Assembly (NCBI GenBank): GCA_036874045.1
Contig: CM072340.1
Coordinates: 7,455,001-7,519,000 of the forward strand
Direction: 5' to 3'
Length of the DNA stretch: 64,000 bases
Source: Cymodocea nodosa
Taxonomy: Eukaryota; Streptophyta; Magnoliopsida; Alismatales; Cymodoceaceae
The notes under the pieces were generated by a model. It ran no database searches. It had not been told where the DNA came from and saw only the letters and a program-made list of their open reading frames with translations. The translations under genes and the position numbers were made by a program. Position 1 is the stretch's first letter. Every line of letters begins with the position of its first letter. Shown here piece after piece: positions 60,291-64,000 of this stretch.

Positions 60291-61777
60291 TATTAGGACC
60301 CTAGTATTTTGATAATGCCAAAACCTATGTGAGGAAACCAAATTGTATTTCACAGATATGACAGCTCAGCAAAAGATTAGAAGGCAGACTAACAGATACA
60401 GAAAGTTCTAGAAGATACTGCTATAGAGCTACAGGAAAATCAGATAGTTAGAAGAATAACTATCTGAAATCATAAAGCCTTTGGAGAGTTATGAAAGGCA
60501 ATTGGTTGAATGATCGGAGAGTTAAGAAGTTAACTATCCGAAAGCAAAAGGAAAATCGGAAAGTTAGAAAGGCTAACTATCCAAAACTTAAGTTATTGAA
60601 TTTCCCACATGCAGAAATATAGATAGAAGCTTAAATGAGTTTTTGGAGAGTTAGAAAGCTAACTATCCGAAAAATAGGAAGTTTCGGTGAGTTACAGTTT
60701 TAACTATCCAAAACTTAAGTTATTCTATTATGCATGTGCAGAAATGAGAAAACAGTTATCGGAAGCTTAGAAGAAGAAAGTCGGAGAGTTACTATAGCTA
60801 ACTATCCGATAGTTAGGAAAATTTCGGTGAGTTACAACTACAAGTATCCGAACTTTAAGTACTTCACGTGTATAACTTAAATCTCACATGACAAATAAAC
60901 TTAAGTGGATTTTCGGTGAGTTACGATCATCCTTCGGAGAGTTACACTACTAACTATCCGAAAGTTTGAGAAGATCGGAAGGTTATCTTGAGATACCTTT
61001 CTAAACGGTAACTTACCATATTTGGATCTGCAAACTCAACAAGTACAATAGAATAAATCCGTTGAGGAGAAAATATGATCGTTGGTAGTTCAAGCATAAA
61101 TACAGATAAATCATTCAATATTCAGTAAGAGCTGAAATGTGAGATTACAGATACAAATACATATAGAGATATAGTATACATTGCAGATCAATTACTGATA
61201 TAGAAGAAAGCTCAAATTCAATTTAGCAAGGAATCGATTGAAAGCTAGATATACAAAGAAGATTTTCAAAGCTCTCCATGTGCTAAAAGTCTGATCCAAT
61301 AAGGATCATTTGGTTCATGGCTTCAACCTTAAAGCTTCATTCAGTTGTTGGTTTTCTAGAGTTTCGACCTGAAAACTCAAGAGGTTGGTTTTCTGGAGTT
61401 TATACCTGAAAACTTCTGAGTGTTAGTTTTCTAGAGTTTATACCTGAAAACTTCAAAGTGTTGGTTAGAGCTTCGACCAAGAAGCTCAAGTGAATGATTG
61501 GTTCTTGCTTCGACCTGAAAGCAAGTGTATGCAAGTGTATGTAAGTGTTGAGACACTTAGTGAAGCCCAAGTGATCCTTGGGGGTGGACTAGCCGAGTTG
61601 GTGAACCACCTAAAATTCCCTTGTGTTTCTTACTTTATTTCCATTGTGCATGATATTTATATCTATTTATTACTTGTGCAAACTGATTAATCAAATTAGT
61701 TAGTAAAGTCAAAAAAAGTCTTAAATTCACACTGTTCACCATTCACCCCCCTCTGGTGAAGCCATACGTTCCCAACA
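60291..61777 (+). repeat. Solo LTR H, related to the copia F LTR
   Basis: A 1487-bp unit beginning TATTAGGACCCTAG and ending TTCCCAACA, between GAAAG duplications (60286-60290 and 61778-61782). Copia B is uninterrupted at this site (near 15195), which confirms the insertion. It has the CGGAGAGTTA / TAACTATCCG dyad array (60430-60960) and repeated CTTCGACC..CTGAAAAC text at 61320-61520. Confidence 0.92.
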
Positions 61778-62622
61778 GAAAGAATCTACATAATTTCAGA
61801 AAATTAACATTAATTCAATACATTTCTGAACTATCGATAAAGTACAAGCTTTTTAATTCTTAAGTATCCGAATTTTCTATGATTTCGAAATACTATATTG
61901 TATATCGCACAATTATGTTTTAAACGATCACTAGAATATTTTATTATTTCCTAAAGTACACGTGTTGAAGCCTAAATGCATATCTTAAGTGAATGTTCAG
62001 TAAGTTATTTGGTAACACTTCGAAATGCATCTAAGCATCGGATAGTTAGGTTTATAAGTATTTGAAAATCTCTTAACACCTTAAGTTAGAATTATGTACG
62101 TGTTGAATTTCATTGCTTTATTATGTCTCAATTGAAACTCGAACAGTTATGTTTAACTCTTAGACTTTCACACCTATCCATTCAAGAAACTCGAACAGTT
62201 AACTTAATATTATTATATTTTTCTGAAAGACTTAATCTCTAACAATAACTATTCTCGTTTATTGTATGGTTATGTGCTTTACTGCTCACAAAACTTGAAT
62301 AGTTATCATAAGTATTCGAGTTTTCTCACTTTTTCACTTAGCCTGAAATTATATATTTTTTTTTTCTCACGAACAATTATGCTAAGTATTCTACTTTTGT
62401 CGATTGTAAAACTCGTACAGTTCTTGTAAGCACTCGAGTTATTTATTAGTAACAGATCTTATATTTATGATTTCAATGATTGAATCTGTTTATCTATTTA
62501 TAAACTCAAAGAGTTATAAATGTTTTACTAACAACCTTTCGTGTTTCTACCTTGGTAAAACCCTAGTTTCACAATCTTTACTTCCACTAGGTTCTATAGT
62601 GCACAACGAAGCTTAATCGACA
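61778..62622 (+). other. Post-pol spacer of copia G, second part
   Basis: No gene is seen. 61778-62110 resembles the Athila D LTR U3 (38490-38830). 62120-62520 carries a different dyad series, AAACTCGAACAGTTA and AAGTATTCGAGTTT, for example the near-perfect one at 62291-62323. The extra ORF starts at 62623. Confidence 0.7.
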
Positions 62623-64000
62623 ATGTCAGGACGTGGTAGAATGACAAAAGTGCAAAAAAGAGAGCTGGAACTTCAGAAAATGCAAAGTGAAATCAACAAC
62701 GTCTACTCAAGGTACACTTTTACAAATGAAATACTACATGAAATTAGAAAAGCTATTCAAGACGAGAAAAATTTCTATTGGAAGTTTATTCGCAATTATG
62801 TTGAAACACAGTTTAGACTAAAATAGACTGAACTTTCCGCATTACAACTATGGAAACGAACTTTACAACCTAACCCTGTGGTTGTTATAAGTTCTAGACA
62901 TATACCTAAAAAATCGGTACAGTCTATCACTTACTATGGAAAGAAATGGGGACCAATTATAGAAAATGCAAACAGGAAATTAGAATCCTTGTATTCCCAA
63001 CATTATTTTCCCCCAATTGTTTTCGATGACATTCAATAGTATATAGATGAACAGAAAACTACCATTAGGAAAATGGGTCTTCGAAGTGAAGGACAAAAAG
63101 TTTATCAACTAAAAATGAAAGAGGTTGAGAGCTTAAAACTCTATATTCCATTATTACCACCTAGGCATCATGGTGAAGGACCATCACGACCACAGGTGCC
63201 TTTAACAAGAGAAATTAAGAAAATTTTAGAACCTCCTGAACAACCAGAAACACTGCAGACATATAGTCGGAAAAAGAAAAAGACATTAGAATATTTTGGA
63301 CTAACTGCAAGTGTAAAAGGAATAATGCAGCAAAAAGAAGAATCATTGAAAAATGGAAAACTATGTTCCATTGTAGAAGTTGGATGGACATTTGTGTCAA
63401 GAATCCCAGTAGATGTGACAAATATTGGATTACACGCATACACTCTAAGGTATTGTGTCACATTAGTGCATAATGTATCTTTTAATACAATGGACAGTTT
63501 TTCACATCATGCTGCAAGCACACATTCTTTTCTTACAGAAAGAGAACATGTAGGAAATTTTGATGATACATATATAGATGATATCAATTTTGATGATATT
63601 TTTGATGATATAGACACTGAGTCTATGAATGTTGAAGATATTTCATCTGAAGAGGAATGTACAGATATTCTTCCTCTAACTATATCTCGAATAGAAACTT
63701 TAGATTTTTGGTATAGTTGCTTACACTACAGTTTATACGTATGGTTATGTCTGTTACAGTATATAATATACTTGTTGATAAATGTATATAATCAACAACA
63801 TACACAGTTACAGATTGAATATCACACTACCAATGTCTCAAGTATAGAAATTTCAGAAATACAGAATGAATCTATTATAGAACATTCTTTCCTACAGAGA
63901 TAGTTGTTGTATAGATCAATCATAGATATAAATGTTGCTGATAAACAGATTGATATAGAGATTGTTGCTACTCATATGTCTCAAGAAGAACAAATAGAAG
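62623..64000 (+). pseudogene. Extra ORF of copia G, runs off the window
   Basis: It starts MSGRGRMTKVQKRELELQ, a basic Gly/Arg start like copia A's extra ORF, then RRHHGEGPSRP-like linker text (GEGPSRPQVPLTREIKK) and an acidic stretch (DDIDTESMNVEDISSEEE). At 63690-63800 a hydrophobic run (FWYSCLHYSLYVWLC, LLQYIIYLLINVY) could be a membrane segment. The FYSNL domain, if present, would lie beyond the window. Its function is unknown. Broken. Confidence 0.6.

Larger units (their letters stand above)
55955..64000 (+). mobile_element. Copia G: SIRE-type element, LTR tail to extra ORF, runs off the window, broken
   Basis: It begins with the last bases of an LTR (GATCCTACA to 55969), a primer-binding site at 55972-55983 (TGGTATCAGAGC), gag, RT and RNase H, a long spacer carrying solo LTR H, and an extra ORF reaching the window end. 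No protease or integrase is recognisable. Same family as copia B. Broken, roughly six or more breaks in the visible part. Confidence 0.88.

Noticed and set aside
1-64000. Search for tRNA, rRNA, intact host genes and DNA transposons
   Set aside because: None could be supported; every sizeable coding stretch matches a retroelement part, and the only host-like piece is the F-box-like one inside Athila C.

Overview
This window looks like a retrotransposon-packed intergenic region of a flowering plant nuclear genome, probably a eudicot; the species cannot be named from the sequence. It is AT-rich and contains no intact host gene, tRNA, rRNA or CRISPR that I can support. Almost every base belongs to nested, broken LTR retrotransposons of two superfamilies: Ty1/copia of the Sirevirus (SIRE/Maximus) type, recognised by a TGGTATCAGAGC primer-binding site, a large gag, the RT sequence and multiplied polypurine tracts; and Ty3/gypsy of the Athila/Tat type, recognised by a tRNA-Asp-like primer-binding site, the RT and integrase sequence, a post-pol extra ORF and paired GGGGG polypurine motifs.

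Layout from left to right: copia A (1-11087, +, both LTRs, first ~27 bases outside the window); an Athila fragment (11088-12107, +) fused to copia fragment B (12108-15735, +); Athila C (15739-32444, minus, both LTRs); copia fragment E (32453-35477, minus); a diverged copia LTR remnant (35478-38024) split by solo LTR J (35869-37586, duplication GGATC); an Athila tail (38025-38412) running into Athila D (38413-47784, +), which carries a solo gypsy LTR K (44965-46497, duplication ATATA); copia F (47785-55954, +, both LTRs); and copia G (55955 to beyond 64000, +), which carries solo LTR H (60291-61777, duplication GAAAG).

The unusual part is how the two superfamilies are interwoven. Copia A and Athila C/D carry homologous post-pol extra ORFs; copia B has a fragment of the same domain and copia G has an ORF in the same place. 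Copia A and Athila C share a colinear non-coding block of about 0.9 kb. The U3 promoter of the copia A LTR contains about 110 bp that is nearly the same as part of the Athila LTR. The post-pol spacer of copia B/G resembles Athila U3. Nearly all non-coding parts carry arrays of short dyads (CCGTTGAGTTA..TAACTCAACGG, CGGAGAGTTA..TAACTATCCG, TCGGTT..ACCGA). In addition, Athila C has its capsid-type gag domain near the 3' LTR instead of before pol, and carries a piece that reads like a captured host F-box gene. Together these suggest a community of elements from two superfamilies exchanging promoter modules, non-coding RNA modules and an accessory gene.

All retroelements are treated as fossils: coordinates, family, parts and rough degradation are given, and individual lesions are not listed. 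Divergence and age statements are estimates by eye.
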